Below are positions 32,761 to 44,413 of a stretch of 64,000 bases of DNA, piece after piece. The notes beneath the pieces were generated by a model. The model did not search any database and had not been told where the DNA came from. It was given only the letters and a program-made list of their open reading frames with translations. Source of the DNA: Vesta saturnalis. Its lineage: Eukaryota; Arthropoda; Insecta; Coleoptera; Lampyridae. Made by a program: the position numbers and the translations under genes. Numbering within the stretch: the first letter of the stretch is position 1; each line of letters begins with the position of its first letter. The DNA lies in contig JARFJB010001965.1 of NCBI GenBank assembly GCA_036346205.1, positions 3,829,001 through 3,893,000 on the forward strand, given 5' to 3'.

Positions 32761-34348
32761 CAGGGTCAATTGAAAGGTTGTTATACAGCCCTAATTTTAA
32801 ACCACCCTGTGGAATAATTTCTTAACCAAATTCTTTCAAAATACGCATCCTGTTAAGATCCATTCTTTTCTTACATTCTGCTCTTTGATTAATGTATTTA
32901 AGTGTAATACAAAGGCAACAATATATTGTTAAATTTTAATAAACACTTACAACTTACATAAAAAAAAATTGGAAAATTTATTTATTGCAGTTAACTAAAC
33001 TAACCTAAAGGAACAACAACAAATTTATCTCAATATGTTGTATTGCCTCCTCTTGCTCTTATAACTGCCTGCAGGTGTCGGTTCATACTGTCGATAAGGT
33101 TAAAAATAGCAGCTTGAGGAATATTTTTCCATTCCTCGAGAAGGGCTAAACGAAGGTCATTTACCGTACCTGGAGCTACTTCGCGATCTCTGACTCGCTT
33201 ACCAGGCATGCCCCACACATGCTCTATGGGGTTAAGATCAGGCGATCATGGTGGCCAGTTCATTTTATTAATACCTACATCCACGAGGTATTTTGTAACA
33301 CACATTGCGATATGAGGTCGCGCATTATCCAGTATTAGGATAATGCCATCGCCGATCAATTCACTAGAAGGTACAACGTAATCGATTAATATCTCTTAAA
33401 TATATCGGTGGGCAGACAATGATCCATCAACAACCACCAAGTCAGTGTAGGCCTCCCTGGTTATTCCTGCCCACACCATTACTGAACCTCCTCCATAGCT
33501 AAGACGAGGGCTGAACGTGCACTCTGCAAATCTTTCTCCATTCCTTTTCCACATACTCTTTTCCGTCCATCTGGAGAATGTAAACAGAATCTGGATTCAT
33601 CAGTAAAAAGAACATTTTTCCATTGCCCTACGTCCCAATGTAAATGTTCATTGGCAAATTGTAGTCTAGCTACTCGGTGACGCGGAAGTAATTTGGGTCC
33701 ACTTGCTGATCTGCAAGCGTGCAAACCGAACTCTTTCAATCTTCGGCGAACTGTCCACACACTAATATTTGTATTTCGGACCTCTTGGAGTTGATTCCTT
33801 GACTGTCTTAATGTTAAATGACGATTCCGTAAAGTTGCAACTTGCAGAAATCTGTCATCAATAGCAGTATTTTTTCGTTTTCTATCACTACCTGCCCTAC
33901 GCTTCTTTCTGCTAGTTTGTCTAAAACGTTCGACCTCTCTTTTCATGGTAGGGCGATTAACACCAAGGATTCTTGCAACATATGCATAATTACAACCATC
34001 TTCAACAAGAGCAACAGCTTTTGTGCAATTTCCAGCACATAAAACCATAGTAGTGATTATAGATCTTGCGTAAACAAACGTAAATAAATTTATTGTCAAC
34101 AGTGGCATTAGGAAAACAACGAGCAAAGTTACCTCGTCAAAAAATAACATTTTTTTAAAGTAAATTGTAAATAGTTCATTTCGCTCTTAAAAATGAACCA
34201 ATGCACTTAAAGACATAAATCAAAAAACAGAATGTGAGAAAAGAATGGTTCTTAACAGAGATTGGTACTTTAAAAGAATTCGTTTAAGAAATTATTCCAC
34301 AGGGTGTTTTAAAATTCGGGCTCTATAACAATCTTTCAATTAACCCTG
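32761..34348 (-). mobile_element. Tc1-type element, about 1.6 kb
   Basis: It runs from CAGGGTCAATTGAAAGGTTG at 32761 to the inverted copy at 34348, each with an outer TA. Inverted similarity extends inward about 130 bases, through AACCAAATTCTTTCAAAATA on the left and ATCCATTCTTTTCTTACATT against its complement near 34200-34240. It contains one decayed minus-strand transposase. CpG decay is visible, with Arg codons turned to stops. Confidence 0.85.
33030..34150 (-). pseudogene. Tc1-type DD34E transposase relic
   Basis: Read on the minus strand, the N-terminal helix-turn-helix (KAVALVEDGCNYAYVARILG) is followed by a second DNA-binding segment (LTLRQSRNQLQEVRN, ISVWTVRRRLKEFGL). The catalytic residues are in VLFTDESRF (about 33595), ILILDNARPH (about 33340) and SPDLNPIEHVWG (about 33220). 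Thirty-four residues separate the last two, the Tc1 spacing. Damage: a frame shift near 33540, a stop in HRYI*EILID and an Arg-to-stop change (TGA for CGA) in NWPP*SPDL. The protein ends RARGGNTTY. The open part at 34150-33479 probably starts at an internal Met (MVLCAGNCTKAVALV), since the upstream 30 residues are hydrophobic and atypical. Confidence 0.9.
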
Positions 34349-34445
34349 TATAATGACTAAAATGCAAGCATTTAACAAAAGACTGGATATGTAAGTTGAA
34401 ACTAGTCCTTTTACCTACAGTTTAATAAGAAATTTAGATTGAAAA

Positions 34446-36221
34446 TAAAAAAAAAAACCTATAAGACTTCACATTTACCAACATATTAACTTGTTGCGTT
34501 TTTTCTGCGCCTGAGTGCATAAAATTAGAAATAGGCAGCAAAGTAAACTAAATTTAAGAAAGTTTATATGATATCTAATATTTAACACGTACGTATTTTG
34601 TATTTTAATTCGAAAATGTTTAAATATTTAGATAAATTTCTGTAATATTTTTTGACGTTTTGTCAACCTTATCTCATTTTAAAACAAATCGCCTTTGAAA
34701 TAATTTGAGAGTAACCATGGAAACGCATCACCATGTCAAACACTGTATTGACGGCGTTGTTTATTTCCTGACAAATAAATTTATGCCGAATGAAAATAAA
34801 AATGTTCCGAGTTTCTTTCGTATGTCTTATTTAAGTTATCGTTTTCCAAGAAGTATAATAAAAAATACCGTTCATTACACGCCCAGAAATAGATTTTTCC
34901 GTGCTTCGCCAGACACGAAGATGCGCGCACGGAAAAATCCTTATTTCCAGACTTGTAATGATATAATTATACTATTTTAATTTATAACAGCTTTTATAAT
35001 CCCCCATCAGCTAGTGCAGTAATTAGAGCACTTACATTGCGTGGTCAAAATATTTATTTTCTTGTGCTAGGCTAGTATAACTGTTGTCACGCAGAAGCCA
35101 CGATTATTCGGTTAACGTTAATTTAGAAAAACAAAAAAGGTAGTTAAGGAACTCCAAAATTTTAGGTCTGCAGAAAGCAGCTGCTCATCAAAGTAAATCG
35201 ATAACTGAAGAAAATATTTATCAAAGTCGAACGAAATACCTACGTAGACCGTTGAGTTCAAGAGCGAATGTAATAGCTTAGACATATAAACTAGCTCCGT
35301 GTCTTAAATAAAAAAACTTGAACGTCAATTAAAATATTAATAAATAATTGTAGAACACGCGTGTCTACCTAAGTGCAAGTTAATATAGGTAATCATATAA
35401 AGTGTAATTTCATTATAGTACTTTATACACATAACATTTGAGTAGGGTTACTGTAATTTAGCCACCGAAAACCAACTAACAAATTCAGTGATACATGAGA
35501 CAATAATATTTTGACAGTATAGTCTGACAGCTTCAATAAAATAACTTACTAGTGGTTTGTAATTATTTATTATTAGTAGTGTAGCTGGTATATAAATACA
35601 GTAACGTTTATTAAAGTTCGCAGTAATTTTTTTTTACATTATCATGAAATAAATAAAATGGTAGTAGTGATATGCGATAAATCTACAAATTTTTCACAGG
35701 TGCAAACCGACAGTAGTTTGATATTATATAATTGGATAACATAGTTAAATTGGCTACACCAGTAGTTTGATAGAGAGAATACACGTTTTACTAACCTTGC
35801 ATCCTTTACATAATTATATCTCGGTAGAGCAAAGCATATTTGCAAAATCTGCAGCTACAGGATGTGATCGTAATAAGCACAACAATTTGATATCAATTTA
35901 ATGAAACTTGTAGGAGAAAATCGTAAGAGATATCAGATTAATGCAGGCTTAAAGAAAATGCTTTATGCAAATAAATGGTGTCGTAAATTACACTCAAAAT
36001 TGATTGGTTACGATTACCTACTTAATAAACAGATTTTAAAGGATAACGTGCTTTCTCCTAATACCTTAAATATTCCCAAATTAAGAATAAAAAATGTTAC
36101 CACTGTATGATGTGCATGCTGCAGTCTTATTGTTATATTAAAATTTAGATGAAAGCAACCATAGCAACGATAGTTACGTGTTTTAACTTCCCATTATTTA
36201 AAAGAATTGTACAAACATAAC
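34446..36221. other. AT-rich stretch with one long hairpin
   Basis: No supported gene. The 91-codon frame at 34705-34980 is largely the hairpin at 34872-34961 read through, plus unremarkable sequence. Likely intronic. Confidence 0.45.
34872..34961. repeat. Long hairpin, about 40-base arms
   Basis: TCATTACACGCCCAGAAATA (from 34872) pairs with the complement ending TTTCCAGACTTGTAATGA at 34961, and ATTTTTCCGTGC pairs with GCACGGAAAAAT. The loop contains CTTCG..CGAAG. Size and layout recall the hairpin at 4119-4222 next to the tyrosine recombinase, though the sequences differ. Confidence 0.75.
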
Positions 36222-36999
36222 CAGGCCCGCTCCGTTCACCTGGGCAACTCGTGCGTTGCACGAGGGCGCCGTGGATACAAAGGCGCCTGTCGATGCCTAT
36301 CAATTTATAAATTTCCAAAAAAATAAAATTGTGTTCCCGTCATTTGAAAACGAAAATAGTAGTAATTATTTATTATTTTACAATAATTAGCTTTCTGCGT
36401 TCAATTTCAGCGAATTTTATTTTGTTCAAAAAAATAATAATAATAAAACATAGATAAATCATTCTTTATTGATAATAAAGGCTTAGTCATTTGTCGTGTT
36501 GCGTTTCAACTTGTATTTTAACGAGTATACAATTATTCGTGTTGTAACTTGCATTCTGTGACTTGTATTTCGATCTCCTACATAAAAAGAGTTTACTTGA
36601 TAGATTTGTTTTATATTTATTATATTACCATACCGTTTGATAAAGAGTTAAGAAGAAATAATTTTAATAGCGATATTTATTTACCTAGAACATGTTGTGT
36701 TCGTTTAATCGATTATTAGTTAGTTATTAGTTCGAATAAGCTTCTGTCTAAGGCAAGTTTAGTTTTGTAATCAATTTGGTGAAAAAGTAACTGTTTATAA
36801 TTTTTTTTTTCAAGTTTAAGCACTAAATATTTTTAATTGTTACCCATCTTGTTTTAAAGAAACTACTTTGAAGTTTTGCAGTAACTTCAGGAATATTTAG
36901 AAATTTAAACTGTTCTTTTTTTATTAATTATATAATATGAAGCGAATTAATTTGGATTTATATATAGATGTATAAAGAGGAAAAAAGAAACTTTCCGGA
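36222..36999 (+). mobile_element. hAT-type 5' end and leader
   Basis: CAGGCCCGCTCCGTTCACCT begins at 36222, within GC-rich sequence unlike the surroundings, and includes a small palindrome (CTCGTGC..GCACGAG). This is the usual form of a hAT terminal and subterminal region. The AT-rich leader that follows leads into the hAT protein remains. The matching 3' end was not found. Confidence 0.5.
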
Positions 37000-37740
37000 T
37001 AATATTCAACAAACGAAAACGAGAAGAAAACTTAGAAAAAACTAATGCAAAAATAACAACGTTTTTTCAAAAACCAACCATTTCTCAAGAAAAGAAAGAC
37101 CTCCTGTCTACATCAACGTCGGAATTAAAAACTGAACCAAGTAGCAGCCAAATGGTGTCCGATTTCTTGATTCCTACGGTATACTCAACTAATGAAGAAC
37201 TGCTGGAGAAGGAATTTGAAGGCACTGTCAATATTTAGCTACAGTCAACTTCTAGCAAAGATCGTAAACTTGATGACGGTGAAGTGAAATTTTTGCCACT
37301 TTCTGAAGATCCAGGGTTATCGCCAAAAGTTTTATTTCCCCAACTTCAGAAAAATGAAGTAATAAAAATTATTAGTAGATAATGGACCAGGTCATAATCA
37401 GATTAAAAATCAGATTTACCCTAAAGACAAATCAGGGCGTAAGTTTTCTGACACGTACTTTACTAGAATTTTACATAATAATGAAAAAGTTAAACGAGAA
37501 TGGTTGTTGTATTTCTAAAGGAAAGAATTCTATATATCGTTTCTATTGCAAAATCTTGAATGTTGCAAATTCTGCGAAAACTATAAAATTAAGTAACGAT
37601 AACGGGTTTAATGATTGGCATTATTTAAGTGAGTAAGTTACATTTCCAGAATTTGAAGCAATGGACAGATCTTTTAAATCGAACGAAAAAGAATAAAACT
37701 ATAAAAAATTACAGGACAGTGATAAAAAACAACTAGTCAA
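37000..37740 (+). pseudogene. hAT transposase N-terminal relic (TTF-type zinc finger)
   Basis: The first scrap reads KTNAKITTFFQKPTISQEKK, the basic N-terminus seen in hAT/ZMYM-like transposases. Later scraps read KLDDGEVKFLPLSEDPGLSP and GRKFSDTYFTRILHNNEKVK. The zinc-binding segment follows (SIYRFYCKI, then LECCKFCEN in a second frame) and GFNDWHYLSE, the segment that usually reads GFxDWKHLxxRLxxHE. Several frame changes and a stop near 37240 make it inactive. The catalytic RNase-H-like part and dimerisation domain are missing; the sequence stops near 37740, not far from the end of a LINE relic on the opposite strand. Confidence 0.65.
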
Positions 37741-37857
37741 GAAAACATAAATGCTTTTCAAAGACGTAATTAAGTAAGTAAAGTAACGCATATAAAAGAA
37801 AATTGAACTCTAAATAAAAAAATAAAGAATAAACTTAAACTAAGACTAAATAGGTTT

Positions 37858-39427
37858 CTAATGAACATGTAACAGAGTTCTTGCCATGGTAACTAAACCG
37901 TAATTACATATATAATAGTAAGAGTAAGTAAAATAACCATTAAGTTTCAATTTCTTAAGTGTGCAAGCATTAATGTTTCCGGAATTTGGCAAATTATTAT
38001 ACAATCGCATACAATTAAAAATAGGACATTTATACAATATATTTGTTTTAGGTGTAGGATAATAAAAGTGTTGTGATATCAGGAAAGATAGAAGAAACTT
38101 GAAAATGAATGAATGAAAGTAAGGACAATCAATTTCATTGTGCAAGAGTTTATATAAAAATTTAAGACAATGCTTATGGCGCCGGAGCTCTAAGTATGAA
38201 GATTAAATCTTTGAAGCAAAAGGTCGTATTGATAGCCTCGTTGAGGGTACATTTTGTCCATTTTAAAAACTAATAGCTTTAAAAATTTTCTTTGGACGCG
38301 TTCAATAAGATTCTTTTGATTAATGTAAAGAGGATTCCAAATTAGCGAACAATATTCAAACTTTGAACGAACTAAAAAAAAAATAAACTTTTTAAAGAGT
38401 TACATTACAAAAAGGTTTGCAATTACGTATTATAAAACCAAGCGTAGCTAAAGAAGCTCGTGTTTGCATATGAAGGTGATGATTGAATGATAACTCACTG
38501 TCAAAATGTATTCCCAAGTCTTTAACAACCTCAGTCCTCTGTACAATAGATGAATGAATTGTATAGTTAAATTGAATTGAATTTATTTTTCTGGTATAAG
38601 TAATGTTTTGCACTTAGGGATATTTAGGTACAAATGGTTAGAAATACATCATTCATGTATCGTGTGAAGTTGACGTTGAGTAAACTTACAATCTTCGACG
38701 GATGATATACGAGCAAATATTTTGAGATCATTGGCAAAAAGTAATTTTCCGCAGTCTATTTTTTTGGCGAGATCATTAATGAATAATAAAAATAGTAGAG
38801 GGTCCAAGTTAGACCCTTGAGGCACACCAGAAGTGGGTTATAAGTAACCTGTTGTGAACGATTTTTTAAATAAGATCCATGCAGAGATATTAATGAGTCA
38901 CAAAACCAAAATATTCTAATTTAGCTAAGTTAATGACATGTCGAATCCGGTCAAAGGCCTTAGCAAAGCCAGTATAAATGACACCAACTTGACCATGATC
39001 ATCCAGTACAGCAGAAATAAACTGAGTCATGCATGCTAAATTCGTCACCGTTGATCTCTGTTCCATAAAACCATGTTGAAATGGAGAAATTAATATTTAA
39101 CAATTGGATATACTTTTGAATAAAGAATCGTTTCTTACACTTTTCCAAAGTTGTTCAGAATACTGATCGGTCGTTACATCGCTAGCATCACCATTCTTTA
39201 AGATGGGACAAATATGTGCCACTTTCCAAATTGCTTGGAGATAAGTTTGTCTGAATTGAAATGTTAAATATTAATGTAAGAGGTTCTGAAAAAACACTAA
39301 CACAATCTCTTATTAAGAAACTGGGGATTTGATCACATCCTGCGGTACTTATGTTTTTCAATTTTTGTATTGCAGTAGATACTTCATCTACCGAAATTTT
39401 TGATATAGAAATTATACGCAATTTTTA
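37858..39427 (-). pseudogene. Jockey-like LINE reverse transcriptase relic
   Basis: On the minus strand, from 39427 down, the frames encode VSTAIQKLKNISTAGCDQIP and SFLIRDCVSVFSEPLTLIFN at the start of the RT domain. Next come ISPFQHGFMEQRSTVTNLAC and VIYTGFAKAFDRIRHV (motif A), then AKLEYFGF. The RT catalytic YADD box is not preserved. The thumb region follows (VVKDLGIHFDSELSFNHHLH, TLGFIIRNCKPF) and the C-terminal end (CPYFHSFIFKFLLS to TLLHVH). More than ten stops and shifts show great age. The order is that of Jockey/CR1-type LINE ORF2. No endonuclease domain or 3' tail was found. Confidence 0.75.
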
Positions 39428-39582
39428 TTATTATTTATTCAATGCTATCCATCTATTTATTATTACAAAATATTTTACACTTAGATGCATAAAAAAGTTC
39501 TAATCCTAATATAACCACAACAAAATAACCACAATAGCCTAAAAAAACTCTTTCGTACAATTATGAGTTATAGTAAAGCATA

Positions 39583-41372
39583 TTACACAGAAAAACATTC
39601 GACACTGTGTGCATTGTCATCTTGACGCTGGCGTTGTTTTTTTTTTGCAGCAACTGTTCTTCCACTTTCCTCGGAAATAGTGTTATAACATTGAACACAT
39701 CGACGTATATTTGATGTACCTAAATCTTTTAAGAAATGACGCTCTCCAACATTATTGTCACTACGATTATTTAAATTTATTTTACCTTCAAGTAAAGATC
39801 TTGCCACTGACTCCCTAAACTCAGTGATTTTCTCCTGTTACGTGCTGATAAATTAGGAATGCATTTATCATGGCAGAACCTATCGCAATTTTGCTATACC
39901 ATGTTATTCCACGACGGAGGCAACTGGCATAAGCCTATATCTGACCCGACAGATCTATAAAGAATTTACATTTATTACAATCCATTACCACTTCAGGTTT
40001 CTCAGTTTCCCCACGCCTTGTTTGTATGTTTAGTAACATGATTAGTGGACAACATTCCAGCTTCCCTCTTACCTTGCCACTTCATTACAACTATTCCTTT
40101 ATCAGATTCTAAAGCAGTAACGTATCCTTTTTGCAATTTTGTCTCTATGACATTTTTGGATTATGTTTCCTATTTTTTCCTAAGGTGTCAACCAAGTGCG
40201 TTTGCCGAGAAAGGAGTTTTTTTTGCTAACTCGATACTAGCGTAGTAACTATCTACGTAAACTGCACGCGTATAATCTAACAAAGGCGATACTAAGTTGA
40301 CAACTGAAGTGGGAACAGTTTGCGTTGAATCCTTTCTGCTCCACAGTACACCTTCAAGTCATATGTATAAATAACCATTTTCAATACATAACTTGAATAC
40401 TTTCACCCCAAATTTATGTTTCTTGTTTTGAATGTACTAACTCAAACTGAGACGCCCACGAAACCAAACTAATGGTTTGTCTATACATACGTTCTCAGCC
40501 GGAGTGGTCGTAGACTTAAATTGTTTTATTAGAAGATTTAAAAGTGGAGAATTTATTTTTTTTAGCCTCTCTATGTTATCAATACTCTGATTATCTGCAA
40601 AATGCCAATTTGAAAGCAACAGCTCGAAACGATTTCGTGACATGGCTTCTTTTGTTTTATTGGCGTACAAAATATCTTTCGGCCAATAGGACGCGATCGA
40701 TGGATAACGATAGAAAGCCCGTCCATATTTATAACCCAAGAAATACTATAATTTCTTCTGGGGTAGTGTCTTTCCACCTTCGAAGGCGAGCGTACTTTTT
40801 AACCCGATTTTTGGGTAGCATACCTATTTGACTCAGTAACCAACAAGTATATAACGTGATCATCAACAGAAAGGTTAAAATATTCTACTGGACTTCGCCC
40901 AATCATTTCATCGAACTTGGATTTTTATTTGTAATGGAAAAACTTTTTAAATATTTTCCGATTACTGGTTTCCATTTTAGTACATCATTCACTAAGAATT
41001 ACTCTTCGTCTTCAACATTCTCTTCATTTATATATCAATACAATATTACAATTAATTAAAATAAAATACTGTAAACTTACCGATGGAACCCAATGCACGG
41101 AAATCTACGACTTGCTCAACTGTCTCTAATATTGGATCTAATGTAGGTGATAATTGAGTCGACGTAGAAGCTTTGATTGATGAGAATTGTTTGAAAAGCA
41201 TTTTCCTAGATCTCTCCGTGTTTTTACTCCTGCAATATGAATCACTATTTGTAGACGAACTTACACTAGTAGCACTAATATCGTATTCTTCTGATGACTA
41301 TTGAAATGGTTCTTCATCGGATAACATGTACATAAGTTTTTGCAACTCAGCTTGCGATTTATCATACGACAT
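39583..41372 (-). pseudogene. piggyBac transposase relic, spliced
   Basis: The minus-strand start is at 41372 (MSYDKSQAELQKLMYML). The first exon shows an in-frame stop after EEPFQ and ends at a donor, TCG|GTAAGT, near 41083. The second exon begins near 41000 (NDVLKWKPVIG). The RNase-H-like core reads YGRAFYRYPSIASYWPKDIL, NRFELLLSNWHFADNQSIDN and TPAENVCIDKPLV, where the first catalytic aspartate lies in CIDKPL (usually CIDESL). VDSYYASIELAK-like remains lie near 40230, and the C-terminal part (RRCVQCYNTISEESGRTVAA) is the cysteine-rich domain near 39680. Multiple stops and shifts are present between 39840 and 40430. The terminal repeats and TTAA sites were not identified with certainty. Confidence 0.8.
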
Positions 41373-42654
41373 GTTTCTGTTACAATGACACACAAACAAC
41401 TAAACTAGAATATATAGCTGCATTTCAATATACAAGTTGATGCAAGCACAAACTTTTCGTCACACGCGGATGATTCACGTGGCTAAACCTCAACAAAATG
41501 TTCATTGTGGATACGTGAAACATCGGCGTTTCACAAATAAAAAAAATTTTTTTAAACACAAAACCATTACAATTTGATAATAAGACATAAAAACTGTTTA
41601 TAATGAAAAAAAAAAGGAATAGCCCCGCCAACATAATCATATTTACACATTATGGCAGTTAAGGTGTTAAATAGATCTTTTATTTACGTATCTAAAACGT
41701 TATTGAACATTTGTTTAAATTCTCTCTAAAATATTTTCTTTTATTTAAATCGTTATTGTGTGATTTTTCAGCTGACCTGACCTTCGGTATCTGTATCTCT
41801 TATACAGACAAAATTTTCGTTACTGCTGTGATTTGTGGTTACGTCACAGATTACGTGTGTAATCTGTGGTTACGTTTCAATTGTAACTCATTGGATATTG
41901 CTTTTTTCTGCTACTTACGTTAAAGGTAGAGATTCTTGTGATACGACTAATGTTTTTTCTTATTTTAAATAAACCGAGAATTGCATATCTAGTGTGGGTG
42001 CGTTGATTTATATAACGTGAAACTGCGCTTTACTTAGCTTATTATGCCTACCCTAAGCTCAATGGTGTACGTACGTTTTGCTTATATCACTGCATTTTGT
42101 TAACATTTGGGCTTGAATTAATTATTTACTACGATGTGTGGCTGGTTTCTGCGAAAATAAAGCTTTACTTCACGTGCCCTGCTGAACAATGTACTGGACA
42201 ATTGTTCTGTTGAACTTCCAACTGTATACTTTCAAGTAATATTAGCAGTTCATTTTCCAGAATGGCTCAATACATTTTACCTTTCGAATTGCATTTACTG
42301 TCGTGAGAACCGAGAAAGTTAGTGTGATTTTCAATACCCCAACAATGGATGTTTTGTGGACTCACTGTTCTGTGGTGAAAGACGAGCCAGGGAGTTATAC
42401 CAATAAAATAAAATCATGTGCCCACTGCCAAATTTTACTTACTTAATCTTGAAAATCATCACTATGAAGAACATGATAAAGATAAAAACCGGTCAATATA
42501 TAAGTTGTTACTGGCGAAAGGAGAAATTGATTGGCAAGCAAGAGGTTCAGTTTCTTTGTTGGTTTAGGTAATAAAAATGCAAACATAAATAAAGTTGGTT
42601 AAATTGTAAATTATTGTAGTGTTTATGAAAATGCATTTTTTATGATTGTCAGTC
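41373..42654. other. AT-rich stretch, no supported gene
   Basis: Includes a direct repeat TGTGGTTACGT near 41835 and 41865. The rest is unremarkable. Confidence 0.45.
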
Positions 42655-43085
42655 ATATTAAGATACTTATCTTTAGGGTTTAAATCGTTATTTTTATTTA
42701 AACTTTTCAATAACAATTACAATTATCGTCTTCAGTAAATGGTAATAGTTTAAAAAAATTAAATAAGTTGTCAAATAAATGCATATAGTATCAAGAAAGC
42801 AAATATAAGTCAGCTATAACAGTTAGGCAAACGTATTTGATAGCCAACTATGGAATATCTTTAATAGACCACACATTATTAAACCACTTTGAATATGACA
42901 AACCAGACCACCCTCGAACAGATGAAGGTTAGCAATACAAAATTTCACGGTCAAGAAACAAATTTAACAAAATTATAATGTAAGTCTAAAGTTGTGAAAC
43001 ATTTTAATTTGAAAGTGGCAAACGCATTCCCAGTTACAAACTTGGCATACCAATTCAAGATTTAATTAAATTGTAACAAATGTAA
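42655..43085 (-). mobile_element. Solo Penelope-like terminal repeat with hammerhead relic
   Basis: This matches the left arm of PLE 1 in the same orientation: GATACTTATCTTTAGGGTTT, then TAATAGTTT, a GCCAACTAT block, ACAAACCAGACCACCCTCGA and AAAGTTGTGAAACATTTTAA. It stands alone. On the minus strand CTGAAGA near 42735 is followed by one extra base, GATAAT, a 7-base loop, GTTATT and GAAA, the same hammerhead-like layout as in PLE 1 with compensating C-to-T changes. There is no coding sequence. Confidence 0.7.
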
Positions 43086-43138
43086 CCAAAAATTAATTTT
43101 CCGTTATTACTTAACTACTGTAATTGTACTATTAACTA

Positions 43139-44413
43139 ATTTCTGAAATCTTGACAGCTGGTTGACGTTTACAAAATGGACTGTAACTTCTATTTGGATT
43201 GAGCTAAAAAGTTAAAATCCACTTAACTTTGTAGTTTAATATCGTATGCATTTTTTAAAATAAAAACCTTTGCCTGAGAATAATGCCTAAATGTATACTT
43301 TTCTGCCAGTGTTAAAAATGTAAAAAAAATCAATTTTTTTAAATAGAATACCCTATTTTTTGTGACGTAATCGAATTGGCAATAAGATTTGCTACAAAGT
43401 GATAGGACAAGTTGTTATACCTAAATCAAACTGTTCTAGAGTTATTTCCAAAAAACGGAAAATTTTAATTCCTTAGCCATTATTATGAGAATGATATAAA
43501 TTGATGGTATGGATACGAGAAATAATTGTTCAAATGTCAAGTTTTTAATGTTTCTGATTAAGTGCTTAAGTGCCTTAATATAACTGCTAAAAAGAGTGAA
43601 AATGGATAACAATAACGAAAATAATGTTTGTACCTCGGTTTGTACAAATCAAGAAATACTTCATTTATTTTTTATACACGCAAATGCGGCAAGATTCTTA
43701 GTAGAACTTGCACAATATTTAGCGAAAACTATCCACATCAGCCCTCGATGACAAAAGGTAAACTTCGAGATACATTTAGAAGAATAAAAGCAAATTTTGT
43801 GCGCTTAAATGCGAATGGCTACCATTTCGAATATTTATTATAATTTGTTTCTAGTTTTTTACATCCATTTTTTGTCATTTGAAGTAAATGAGAACAGTTT
43901 TCGTTAAATATTGTGGAAGCTCTACGAAAAATCTTGTAGCATTTTCCGCGTATAAAAAATAAATTAAGAATTTCGTTATTTGTATAAACATTATTGTAGC
44001 AGTAATATTAAGGCATTTAAAAGATAAGCACTAAGTCATCAATATTAAAAACTTGACATTAGAAAAATTATTTCTCGTATCCATAGCAACCATTCATAGC
44101 ATTCTTGAAATAATGGCCAAGGAATTAAAATTTTCCGTTTTTTGGAAATAACAACGTAATAAGTATATCACTTTGTAGCAAATCTTAGGGCCAATTAGAT
44201 TACGTAACAAAAAATAGAGTATGCCATTTAAAAAGATGATTTTTTTGCATTTTTAACTCTGGCTGAAAAGTATAAATTTATGCAAGGATTTTTATTTTAA
44301 CAAATGCATACGATAAAAGCATCTTTAAACTAAAAACTTAATTGGATTCTAACTTTTCTCAATCCAAATAGGAGTCCATTTTGTAAACGTCAACCAGCTA
44401 TCAAGATGTCGGA
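43139..44413 (+). mobile_element. Mariner element D, internally deleted
   Basis: Long inverted repeats, about 43139-43560 and 44043-44413, share AGCTGGTTGACGTTTACAAA / complement, CAAATAGGA-type and CGGAAAATTTTAATTCCTTA blocks. Between them only the first and last parts of a DUF4817/DD41D transposase remain, fused. This is a deletion derivative that would depend on a transposase made elsewhere, an intermediate on the path to a MITE. Confidence 0.8.
43602..43843 (+). pseudogene. Mariner transposase N- and C-terminal ends fused by deletion
   Basis: The ATG at 43602 starts MDNNNENNVCTSVCTNQEIL; after a frame change, KCGKILSRTCTIFSENYPHQ and PSMTKGKL follow, the N-terminal helix region of this family. 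Directly after this, RRIKANFVRLNANGYHFEYL is the C-terminal end (compare ...EQNGRQFEHLL in the intact copy). About 280 codons, including all catalytic residues, are missing. It could at most make a DNA-binding fragment. Confidence 0.8.

Larger units (their letters stand above)
32663..34445. repeat. Palindrome flanking the Tc1 element
   Basis: Outside the Tc1 ends, about 95 bases on the left (32663-32758) are repeated inverted on the right (34351-34445). Shared blocks are TTTGTTAAATGCTTGCATTT, AAAAGGACTA and ATATCCA. The match continues up to the TA at which the Tc1 sits. Either Tc1 entered the centre of a pre-existing palindrome, or its own ends extend this far. Confidence 0.7.

Noticed and set aside
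34705..34980. 91-codon frame
   Set aside because: Its second half is the arms of a hairpin; no domain is seen.
36241..36290. tRNA-like GC-rich segment at the hAT end
   Set aside because: No T arm or B box; it is the subterminal palindrome of the hAT-type end.
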